Below are positions 1 to 5,618 of a DNA stretch of 5,618 nucleotides, piece after piece. The stretch comes from an uncultured Saprospiraceae bacterium (GTDB taxonomy: Bacteria; Bacteroidota; Bacteroidia; Chitinophagales; Saprospiraceae): NCBI GenBank assembly GCA_938044055.1, contig CALIQO010000508.1, forward strand, positions 1 through 5,618, written 5' to 3'. Positions within the stretch are counted from its first letter, which is position 1; the number at the start of each line of letters is the position of its first letter. The position numbers and the translations under genes are program-made. The notes beneath the pieces were generated by a model. That model ran no database searches. It was given only the letters and a program-made list of their open reading frames with translations, and had not been told where the DNA came from.

Positions 1-1224
1 GTAGCTATGGATGCACTCAGATGTCCTCCAGATGATGCTTCCGTATCTGTACTTTCAGGTGGAGAAAGAAGAAGGGTTGCCTTGTGTAGATTACTATTGA
101 GTAAGCCAGATATATTATTGCTGGATGAGCCTACCAACCACCTTGATGCTGAGAGTGTTCACTGGTTGGAACAATTTCTTAAGAACTTTCCAGGTACTGT
201 AATTGCCGTAACCCACGATAGGTACTTCCTAGATAATGTGGCTGGCTGGATACTAGAACTAGATAGAGGTGAAGGAATTCCATGGCAAGGAAACTACAGC
301 TCATGGCTGGATCAGAAATCAAAGCGTCTTGCACAAGAAGAAAAGTCTGAATCCAAGCGACAGAAAATATTAAAGCGAGAACTAGAGTGGGTAAGAATGA
401 ACGCTAAGGCGAAACAGTCTAAAGGAAAAGCGAGATTGAATGCTTACGAATCCATGAGAAATCAAGAAGTAAAAGAAAAAGAAGCGCGGTTAGAATTGTT
501 TATTCCACCTGGACCGAGACTCGGAGACAATGTGATTAACATTAATGGAGTTACCAAGTCATATGATGATAGGATTCTCATCGAGAATCTAAACCTTGCC
601 GTTCCTAAGAATGCCATCATCGGAATTATAGGACCTAATGGGGTAGGGAAGTCTACTTTGTTCAGAATGATCATGGGAGAAGAAAAACCGGATAGTGGTG
701 ATATCTCACTCGGTGATACGGTTAAGATGGCATACGTCGATCAGAGTCATAAAGATTTATTACCAGAAAAAACCATCTATGAAGTTGTCGGACAAGGCAA
801 TGAAACCATAATGGTAGGAAATAAGGAAGTAAATGTAAGGGCCTATATCAGTAAGTTTAACTTTACAGGAGCCGACCAGCAGAAAAAAGTTGGTGTTCTT
901 TCTGGTGGAGAACGGAATCGATTACACCTTGCAATTACACTGAAAGAAGGGGGTAATGTAGTGCTTCTGGATGAGCCTACCAATGATATTGATGTCAATA
1001 CGCTGAGGGCTCTAGAGGAAGCACTGGAGAATTTCGCTGGATGTATCTTAGTCATATCTCACGATAGATGGTTCATTGATAGATTAGCAACACATATTCT
1101 TGCTTACGAGGATGAAGGGCAGGTGGTTTTCTACGAAGGAAATTATAGTGCTTACGAAGCCAGTAAGAAAGAAAGATTGGGAGATGTACCTCCTAAACGA
1201 CCTAGATTTAAAACATTACTATAA
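1..1224 (+). CDS. ettA: EttA, energy-dependent translational throttle ABC-F ATPase (5' end cut by window edge)
   Basis: EttA is a cytoplasmic ABC-F protein that binds the ribosomal E site and couples the ATP/ADP state to entry into the elongation cycle. The frame is open to the window edge, so the ATG at 7 is an internal Met. Numbered from that Met: NBD1 signature LSGGE 16-20, Walker B with catalytic E41 in DEPTNHLD, H-loop H70; a charged linker at about 85-165 carrying the P-site-tRNA interaction motif region ([18 protein letters not shown]); NBD2 Walker [10 protein letters not shown] 209-217, signature LSGGER 298-303, catalytic E323 and H352 in SHDRWF. E41 and E323 are each offset by 147 from E. 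coli EttA E188 and E470, so there is no net indel between the domains. About 145 residues (NBD1 Walker A and the arm) lie outside the window, giving a predicted length of about 552, against 555 in E. coli. Both ATPase sites keep the catalytic glutamate, so the protein looks active. The linker motifs and colinearity separate it from Uup and other ABC-F members. A hydrolase gene follows after 18 bp. Confidence 0.96.
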   Translation, partial: VAMDALRCPPDDASVSVLSGGERRRVALCRLLLSKPDILLLDEPTNHLDAESVHWLEQFLKNFPGTVIAVTHDRYFLDNVAGWILELDRGEGIPWQGNYSSWLDQKSKRLAQEEKSESKRQKILKRELEWVRMNAKAKQSKGKARLNAYESMRNQEVKEKEARLELFIPPGPRLGDNVININGVTKSYDDRILIENLNLAVPKNAIIGIIGPNGVGKSTLFRMIMGEEKPDSGDISLGDTVKMAYVDQSHKDLLPEKTIYEVVGQGNETIMVGNKEVNVRAYISKFNFTGADQQKKVGVLSGGERNRLHLAITLKEGGNVVLLDEPTNDIDVNTLRALEEALENFAGCILVISHDRWFIDRLATHILAYEDEGQVVFYEGNYSAYEASKKERLGDVPPKRPRFKTLL

Positions 1225-1242
1225 AATTAAGTAGTTAGCCTG

Positions 1243-2034
1243 TTGAATTGGATTAAAGGAATATTTATCGGTATTGTATTATTGTATGCACTGATCTGTG
1301 CTGTCGTATATTTTATGCAAGAGAAAATATTCTTTATGCCAGACCAGCTTCCAGAGAGCCATCGTTTCCGACAAGGAGAAGAAATAGAATTAGAGGTTGA
1401 AGATGGGGTATATATTAATTGTCTATTGCTTAAGGAAAAACCAAGCAATGGTCTTCTTATCTATTTTCACGGAAACAAAGGGAGCAATAGTAGGTGCCTA
1501 CATCAAGCATACGGACTGCTCGGAAATGGCTATGATGTATTGATGCCTGATTATCGTGGATATGGCAAGAGTGACGGTAAGATTGTTTCTGAGAAGCAAT
1601 TGTTCAATGACGCTGATAAGGTATATGAATACGCTTTAGAGCATTATCAAGAAAGCGATATTTTCTTAGTGGGATATTCTATGGGAACAGGAATGGTGAC
1701 CCACCTTGCTGCTAAAAACAATCCCGTGCATGTATTTTTAAATTCTCCTTACGAGAGTTTTATAAATCTCAAGGATAGGAAGTTTCCTTTAATTCCTGAT
1801 TTCTTGATTAAGTACCCTCTTAATAATAAGAAGCACTTAGAGAATATAGATTGTAAGATCACACTCTTCCATGGTACGGAAGACGAACTTATACCCTATG
1901 ATTCATCCGTGAATCTACAGAAGGTGAATCCAGAAGAAATAGAATTGATTCCTATGAATCATACCAGTCATCGCAGAGCCATATTCAGTGATGTGTTCGT
2001 TTCAGAAATTTCAAGAGTACTTGCTACTTTCTAA
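1243..2034 (+). CDS. Membrane-anchored alpha/beta hydrolase (BEM46/ABHD13-like serine hydrolase)
   Basis: This is a 263-residue alpha/beta-fold hydrolase, substrate unknown. One N-terminal hydrophobic segment (about residues 6-24) is followed by QEKIFFMPDQLP, a stretch typical of single-pass anchored BEM46/ABHD13-type hydrolases. The core then shows an HGN oxyanion-region motif (76-78), a DYRGYGKSDG strand/turn (103-112), the nucleophile elbow GYSMG with Ser146, the acid Asp214 in HGTEDELIP, and a catalytic His at 243 (or 240) in the NHTSH stretch. The triad is complete, so it should be active, probably as an esterase, lipase or thioesterase on the inner membrane. The start is TTG at 1243: an in-frame TAA at 1228 leaves almost no room upstream, and the next ATG (1315) would remove the anchor. 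It lies 18 bp after ettA with no terminator between, so co-transcription is likely. The family is secure; substrate and topology are not. Confidence 0.88.
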   Translation: MNWIKGIFIGIVLLYALICAVVYFMQEKIFFMPDQLPESHRFRQGEEIELEVEDGVYINCLLLKEKPSNGLLIYFHGNKGSNSRCLHQAYGLLGNGYDVLMPDYRGYGKSDGKIVSEKQLFNDADKVYEYALEHYQESDIFLVGYSMGTGMVTHLAAKNNPVHVFLNSPYESFINLKDRKFPLIPDFLIKYPLNNKKHLENIDCKITLFHGTEDELIPYDSSVNLQKVNPEEIELIPMNHTSHRRAIFSDVFVSEISRVLATF

Positions 2035-2036
2035 AT

Positions 2037-2080
2037 AGAGGTAAAGTAATATTATTGGTTCTTCAATTGGATTACCTATT
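2037..2080. terminator. Possible bidirectional terminator hairpin between convergent genes
   Basis: The 41-bp gap between the two convergent hydrolase genes contains the inverted repeat AGGTAA (2039-2044) / TTACCT (2072-2077). A smaller inner stem ATTG (2054-2057) / CAAT (2064-2067) closes a 6-nt loop. The right arm overlaps the TAG stop of the - strand gene. The stems are AT-rich and imperfect, and no strong T-tract follows on either strand, so this is a weak terminator call supported mainly by its place between convergent genes. Confidence 0.3.
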
Positions 2081-2903
2081 CTATAAATTTTATGATCTTC
2101 ATATATACTTCTTTTCCTTGGAGAGAATGTCCTAGGTTGTCGGTTGTAAGCAATTCTGCGTCTTCTATTTTCTTAGCTATTTCTACACCATCTTGGTAGG
2201 GAGCAATTTTATCTTTGCGATCGTGAACAACAAGCGTTTTAGCCTTGATTTTCCTTGCGTATTCTGAATAGTCTTGTGAATCGAGGGTTCGATTAAATTC
2301 AGACAGAAATGATTTTTTAATTCCTGCTATGGATTTTTTAGACAGTTGAAGTACAGAAGCGAAATTGTCGATCATCTGCTTCAGCGTTTTAGGAACACCC
2401 ATAAGCACTATCTTACTCGGAGAAAGTTCAGGGTATTCTGATAAAGCATATATTAAACTTCCGCCTCCTATACTGTGGCCTATAATTACTCCAGGGTTGT
2501 GTTTCTGACAGACCTGCATGATGGCTTCTGCATAACTAGGTACAGTAAAGATCTTGCCCTCAGAATTGCCATGACCAGGAGCATCAATTGAAATAATATG
2601 TATGTCTTTCTCCATCAATCGATTTATTAAAAATCGCCACCGTTGCGAATTCGATTCCCAGCCATGCAGCAATAACACTTTCTGTGTGTTTTCTTGATTC
2701 CAGTGGTAAACTTGAATCTTACCTGTAGGGCAGTTGAGTGATTCTTTTTTATCTGACTTCTCAACATACTTACTACTTCGTTCATTGTATCTTCCTTTTC
2801 TAGGTGTACAGAATAATTTAAAAGCTATCTTTCCAGCTGCCTGAGGTGCGAAAATGCTTAATGCATTTATAGATTTTCCAATTGTTGATATTAATATACT
2901 CAC
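2076..2903 (-). CDS. Alpha/beta hydrolase (AB_hydrolase_1/serine aminopeptidase S33-like fold)
   Basis: This is a 275-residue cytoplasmic-looking alpha/beta hydrolase of unknown substrate. After an N-terminal helix region and a basic FCTPRKGR motif (31-38), which I recall from Bacteroidota members of this family, the core shows HGW (80-82, oxyanion region), DAPGHGNSEG (107-116), the nucleophile elbow GHSIGG with Ser144, Asp231 in HDRKDKIAP as the acid, and His259 in LGHS. The triad is complete. A cap-like helical insert lies at about 172-215. There is no clear signal peptide; the N-terminus is only mildly hydrophobic. The start is GTG at 2903: the in-frame stop at 2928-2930 allows no upstream ATG, and the first ATG inside the gene would remove about a third of the protein. 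It is the last of three - strand genes, 61 bp after the delta-60 protein, and may be co-transcribed with it. It differs from the + strand hydrolase in motifs and N-terminus, so the two are not a recent duplication. Confidence 0.87.
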   Translation of the reverse strand: MSILISTIGKSINALSIFAPQAAGKIAFKLFCTPRKGRYNERSSKYVEKSDKKESLNCPTGKIQVYHWNQENTQKVLLLHGWESNSQRWRFLINRLMEKDIHIISIDAPGHGNSEGKIFTVPSYAEAIMQVCQKHNPGVIIGHSIGGGSLIYALSEYPELSPSKIVLMGVPKTLKQMIDNFASVLQLSKKSIAGIKKSFLSEFNRTLDSQDYSEYARKIKAKTLVVHDRKDKIAPYQDGVEIAKKIEDAELLTTDNLGHSLQGKEVYMKIIKFIE

Positions 2904-2964
2904 AAGGGCTAAAGTAGGGTTTCTTCTTTAGAACCTTGTGTTGATTACTGTTTTCTTACTGGTC

Positions 2965-4488
2965 TTACTCGCTTTTAAAAACAGGGAGGACTTTCCTTTT
3001 CATCAATATATCTTCAATAACTAAGAAGTATAAATCTGGTGATAAGGATTCGTTAATCTTTATTGTAAATTTATGCGTTCCAGAAACATATCTTCTATAA
3101 GGCTTGAGTGTTGAGAGAAGTAAGCCATTTTTACTATACAGGGATATCTTTAATTCTTCATCCAATGCCATGTCTATTTCCAGGTTTAATTCTTCTATAA
3201 CTGGATTAGGATATACGTGTACGGCATTAACGATATCTGTTAATTCGTTATCAGAAGCACTGAGATCTGTAATCAATTGAACCAAGGCATACTGGAATGT
3301 TCTGGAGCTGGTTCCAGTCTGTCCGGTAACAAGAACTTTATTGTCTGATAGCGCGTGTATAGAAACGGGCTTATCATCTCTTCTGTCAATATCTATTTCA
3401 AAACTGCCATTGTCTCCAAAACTTGTATCTACGGATCCATCTTCATTAAATCGTCCCAATAGAAATCTTGATCCTCCTGACCTAGATCTTTCTCCAGTAA
3501 CTAAAATTTTACCACCTTCTTGAAAAGTAAAGGCATAACCATCATCAGTATCATCTGTAGTAATCAAGGAAAATGAAATCTCTTCTAGTGTAGTATTATA
3601 TATACCGAGTGCGATAGATCTTTTATCTCCATTGCTCCATCCACCTGTAATAGCAATATTACCATTCGGCATAACCTTAATATCTCTTATCTGTTCATTG
3701 TTTTCATCCGAACTTGACAGAAATTTAAATTCAGACGTACCATCCGGATTAATTTTACCTATCCAGTTTTTAAAAAAATCCGCGCCAGTTGATTGATTCT
3801 GATTGTTGGTTTCTCCACATACATAAAGGGTTTCATCATCATCCATATCCATTCCCCACGCAAACCTCGAAGTGTTGTTTCCTGTCTCAAATACTATTAC
3901 ACCATCATCACCAAAACTAGTATCTGTTGATCCATCCTCATTAATTCTTCCTACGAATGGATTAAAGGACGATTGAGAAGTACCACAGAATACAATCTTG
4001 CCATCCTCTTGCTGTATCATGTCCTGAACACCGAATGTAGTCTGTCCAGAAAAGAAGGCCACTCCATTATCTCCGAAATCTGTGTCTATGGATCCATCTT
4101 GTAGTAGTCTAGTAAAACCAAAAATTCTGGTATTACTACTTGTACCAGAATACCCGCCTACAAGGATTTTTCCGTCAGAAAGTCTTATTACTTGATTACA
4201 AGTAACATCCATAAAATAGTCAACAAGGCCATCCGTCCCGAAAGAAGAGTCTAATTGTCCATCAGGCATGAACTGTGCTATTGCAAGCCTTAATCCATTG
4301 AATGGAGATTTACCTGCTATAAGAATTTTTCCGCTTGGAAGTATGATTGATTTACCGCCTTCATTAGAAGTGCCTTCGAAGTCTTGAATAAGAATTCCTC
4401 CTTCTCCGAAATCAGGATCAAATTCTGGATTCTGAGCAGAAATAGAAAAAGGCAAACATAGCAATACAACAATCCAGTAATATTTCAT
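2965..4488 (-). CDS. Secreted delta-60 repeat protein with T9SS type A C-terminal sorting domain
   Basis: This 507-residue exported protein has no recognised enzymatic motif. A signal peptide (residues 1-18, cleavage after SISA) precedes a region of delta-60 repeats (TIGR02608 type) with the pattern xDGSxDxSFGxDGx: clear copies at 75-89, 130-144, 184-198 and 349-363, a partial N-terminal one (DPDFGEGG, 24-31) and a degenerate one at 248-257. Seven strands of the GKILxxG type start near 52, 104, 161, 219, 275, 326 and 383, which suggests a seven-bladed beta-propeller. The C-terminal ~85 residues, from VYPNPV (425-430) to the basic KRKVLPVFK end, match a Por-secretion-system sorting domain. The expected route is Sec export, T9SS passage across the outer membrane, then release or surface attachment. 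Cys11 is not in a lipobox, so it is not a lipoprotein. The ATG at 4488 follows an A-rich leader, as is common in Bacteroidota. Binding or adhesion is a guess only. Confidence 0.93.
   Translation of the reverse strand: MKYYWIVVLLCLPFSISAQNPEFDPDFGEGGILIQDFEGTSNEGGKSIILPSGKILIAGKSPFNGLRLAIAQFMPDGQLDSSFGTDGLVDYFMDVTCNQVIRLSDGKILVGGYSGTSSNTRIFGFTRLLQDGSIDTDFGDNGVAFFSGQTTFGVQDMIQQEDGKIVFCGTSQSSFNPFVGRINEDGSTDTSFGDDGVIVFETGNNTSRFAWGMDMDDDETLYVCGETNNQNQSTGADFFKNWIGKINPDGTSEFKFLSSSDENNEQIRDIKVMPNGNIAITGGWSNGDKRSIALGIYNTTLEEISFSLITTDDTDDGYAFTFQEGGKILVTGERSRSGGSRFLLGRFNEDGSVDTSFGDNGSFEIDIDRRDDKPVSIHALSDNKVLVTGQTGTSSRTFQYALVQLITDLSASDNELTDIVNAVHVYPNPVIEELNLEIDMALDEELKISLYSKNGLLLSTLKPYRRYVSGTHKFTIKINESLSPDLYFLVIEDILMKRKVLPVFKSE
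2968..3219 (-). other. T9SS type A sorting domain (Por secretion tail)
   Basis: This stretch encodes residues 424-507 of the delta-60 protein. It has the family's hallmark entry motif YPNP (426-429), followed by alternating strands (LNLEIDM, LKISLYSKNG, HKFTIKIN, LYFLVIED) and a short basic C-terminus (KRKV...FK). Such domains are removed during T9SS export. Its presence implies that the genome encodes a type IX machine elsewhere. Confidence 0.9.
3400..4431 (-). repeat. Tandem delta-60 protein repeats (probable seven-bladed propeller)
   Basis: This is the coding region for the repeat units, each about 51-58 residues. The clearest delta-60 cores are encoded at 4222-4266, 4057-4101, 3895-3939 and 3400-3444. 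The DNA copies are similar but diverged: GATCCATC recurs at 3434, 3930 and 4090, close to TATCTA/TATCTG/TGTCTA variants. These are old coding repeats under protein-level constraint, not a mobile or CRISPR array. Confidence 0.8.
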
Positions 4489-4504
4489 TTTGTGTCTTTT
4501 TTAT

Positions 4505-4533
4505 TATATCAGGTTTACATAGGTTCTGATATA
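4505..4533. promoter_or_regulatory. Inverted repeat in the leader of the delta-60 gene, possible operator
   Basis: A perfect 8-bp inverted repeat, TATATCAG (4505-4512) / CTGATATA (4526-4533), has a 13-bp spacer holding two direct copies of AGGTT (4511-4515 and 4521-4525, the first overlapping the left arm). On the - strand its proximal arm overlaps a TATAAT-like hexamer (4503-4508) that ends 14 bp before the ATG. The size and symmetry fit a dimeric repressor site or a leader hairpin. The Bacteroidota primary sigma-factor consensus (TAnnTTTG) was not found here, so the promoter call is weak. Confidence 0.3.
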
Positions 4534-4607
4534 CACCTGGATTATCTTCTTTATAAGCAATTTATTAAAAAAATGTGACATGTTATATTGATCTAATTTT
4601 CTGATTC

Positions 4608-5618
4608 TTATAAATCGGATAACTCATGTTCGGCAAGAACTATCCTCCATTCTTTGCCTTCAATTATTTCTAATAGGGATTTAGAGATAGCCGTATTTAA
4701 ATCATTTTGATTTTTTCTGAGACCGAAACCGTATAACTGCAGATCAAATTGTACAGGCAGAAGATGTAAGTTTTTATACTTTTCCTCAATACTTATTCTG
4801 TACTTTAAGATGGGTTCATCATAGAGGAAGGCATCAATCTTCTTAGCATTTATGTCGTTTAGGCCAGCAGCTACATTGTCATAAGCTTTGATCTGAGAGA
4901 AAAAATGATCTTTTAGAAAATCGTATGCTGTTGTGTTTTTAATACATCCGACTGGTCTTTCTTTAAATGATATGTAACCCGTTGGATTAGAAGAAATTTC
5001 GTTAACAGTTAGTTTAGAGGCGACGCTCGCGGTAAGACCTGAGATAAATAATAGTCCACTAAACATCCATAGCAAGGCGATTATTTTTCCTCCTTTGCTT
5101 TTAGGAGTTTTGTCTCCATATCCTACGGTTGTCATTGTTACAATGGACCAGTATAGTCCATCCCATAATCCATCCCACCCAGGTCTGAACTGAGTCGGAT
5201 TTTTCTTTCTTTCAAACAACCACGCCATCATCCCAAAAAGGAATACTATGGTAAAGAGAAGGAGAAATGCCCGGATGAAGTTGGCATTAAAAAAGGACTT
5301 GAAAATCGTTCCTAACTTTTCTAATCTACTTTTCTCATAAGTAGCTATGGTAGAGTTAGACGCATAGTAGGGCTGGGTGAAATCAATTTTTTCTAGACGA
5401 TTACTGGTAACGGTCAGCGGGTTGATACTTACATCTATGGTTCCATTCTCTAGGGCGTTCAGCATTTCTGAAAACGGCATTTGCGCAAGCGAAAAATGAA
5501 TATTTAGATCAGCAGCGATCTCGTTCCACAACCACACATTGATTCCACTTAATTCATCGGTATCTATTATAAATGGCGGGGCAGGTGTATAAGCAACTTT
5601 CAGCGTATCTCTTGAAAC
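4608..5618 (-). CDS. GluR0-like ligand-gated potassium channel (5' end cut by window edge)
   Basis: This is a prokaryotic ionotropic glutamate receptor-like channel: a periplasmic solute-binding-protein (SBP family 3) domain split by a two-helix potassium pore. The GTG at 5537 is not the start; the frame stays open to the edge and adds 27 residues including LKVAYTPAPPF, the usual first strand of the binding domain. Numbered from the edge (336 visible): S1 lobe about 5-90; M1 115-135; pore helix and filter 150-169, with TVGYGD at 164-169; M2 178-198; S2 lobe about 212-330. Ligand residues match iGluRs: PLT 67-69 and Arg74 with the spacing of GluA2 P478-T480-R485, Thr229/Thr230 at the S654/T655 place, and Asp267 at the E705 place. 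The expected function is an amino-acid-gated K+ channel working as a tetramer in the inner membrane. Only the signal peptide and the first few mature residues should be missing. It is upstream of the delta-60 gene by 119 bp. An ordinary SBP or amino-acid ABC transporter component is ruled out by the pore. Confidence 0.92.
   Translation of the reverse strand, partial: VSRDTLKVAYTPAPPFIIDTDELSGINVWLWNEIAADLNIHFSLAQMPFSEMLNALENGTIDVSINPLTVTSNRLEKIDFTQPYYASNSTIATYEKSRLEKLGTIFKSFFNANFIRAFLLLFTIVFLFGMMAWLFERKKNPTQFRPGWDGLWDGLYWSIVTMTTVGYGDKTPKSKGGKIIALLWMFSGLLFISGLTASVASKLTVNEISSNPTGYISFKERPVGCIKNTTAYDFLKDHFFSQIKAYDNVAAGLNDINAKKIDAFLYDEPILKYRISIEEKYKNLHLLPVQFDLQLYGFGLRKNQNDLNTAISKSLLEIIEGKEWRIVLAEHELSDL

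Noticed and set aside
462..1055. Two 70-residue - strand open frames (462-674 and 843-1055)
   Set aside because: Both are antisense to conserved EttA ATPase motifs and have no features of their own.
1227..1448. 73-residue - strand open frame over the start of the first hydrolase
   Set aside because: It is antisense to the conserved anchor region of the hydrolase, with no motif or plausible start context.
1243..2903. The two convergent alpha/beta hydrolases as an inverted duplication
   Set aside because: They differ in N-terminus, nucleophile elbow (GYSMG versus GHSIGG), oxyanion region (HGN versus HGW) and length. They share only the general fold.
3341..3523. 60-residue + strand open frame inside the delta-60 gene
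   Set aside because: It is antisense to a well-supported coding region with clear protein repeats, has no recognisable motif, and its Ser/Pro/Leu-rich content reflects the reverse of DGSxDTSFG codons.
3408..4101. Repeated DNA words such as GATCCATC with flanking similarity, considered as a CRISPR-like or mobile repeat
   Set aside because: The copies keep codon phase and encode delta-60 repeat cores, with irregular spacing and diverged bases. They are explained by protein repeats.
4456..4458. Cys11 of the delta-60 protein as a lipoprotein cysteine
   Set aside because: The preceding residues are VLL, which do not form a lipobox, and a good signal peptidase I site (SISA/Q) follows.
1..5350. 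GTAGCTATGG present at 1-10 and again at 5341-5350, considered as a direct repeat or att site
   Set aside because: It is ten bases only, within two unrelated coding regions, with differing flanks and no integrase. Chance is sufficient.

Overview
The window is AT-rich, with short intergenic gaps and no strong Shine-Dalgarno sequences. One gene encodes a secreted protein with a type IX secretion (Por/T9SS) C-terminal sorting domain, a system confined to Bacteroidota. This points to a Bacteroidota chromosome, probably a Cytophagia- or Flavobacteriia-like environmental bacterium. The lineage is inferred from these features, not from a search.

Layout. Two genes lie on the + strand. The first is the 3' part of ettA (the ABC-F translational throttle ATPase), cut by the left edge. 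It is followed after 18 bp by a membrane-anchored alpha/beta hydrolase that starts at TTG. Three genes lie on the - strand and converge on these two across a 41-bp junction. Reading leftwards from the right edge they are: a GluR0-like ligand-gated potassium channel (5' end cut by the right edge), a secreted delta-60-repeat protein with a T9SS sorting tail, and a second, unrelated alpha/beta hydrolase that starts at GTG. No RNA genes, insertion sequences, CRISPR arrays or phage genes were seen.

How they fit together. EttA acts in the cytoplasm at the ribosome. The channel should sit in the inner membrane with its ligand-binding domain in the periplasm. The delta-60 protein should leave the cell through T9SS. 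The three - strand genes are spaced 119 and 61 bp apart and could share a transcript, but nothing in the proteins shows a common pathway. I see no clearly new multi-gene system. The most interesting gene is the channel, which joins an amino-acid-binding domain with iGluR-type ligand residues to a canonical TVGYGD potassium filter.
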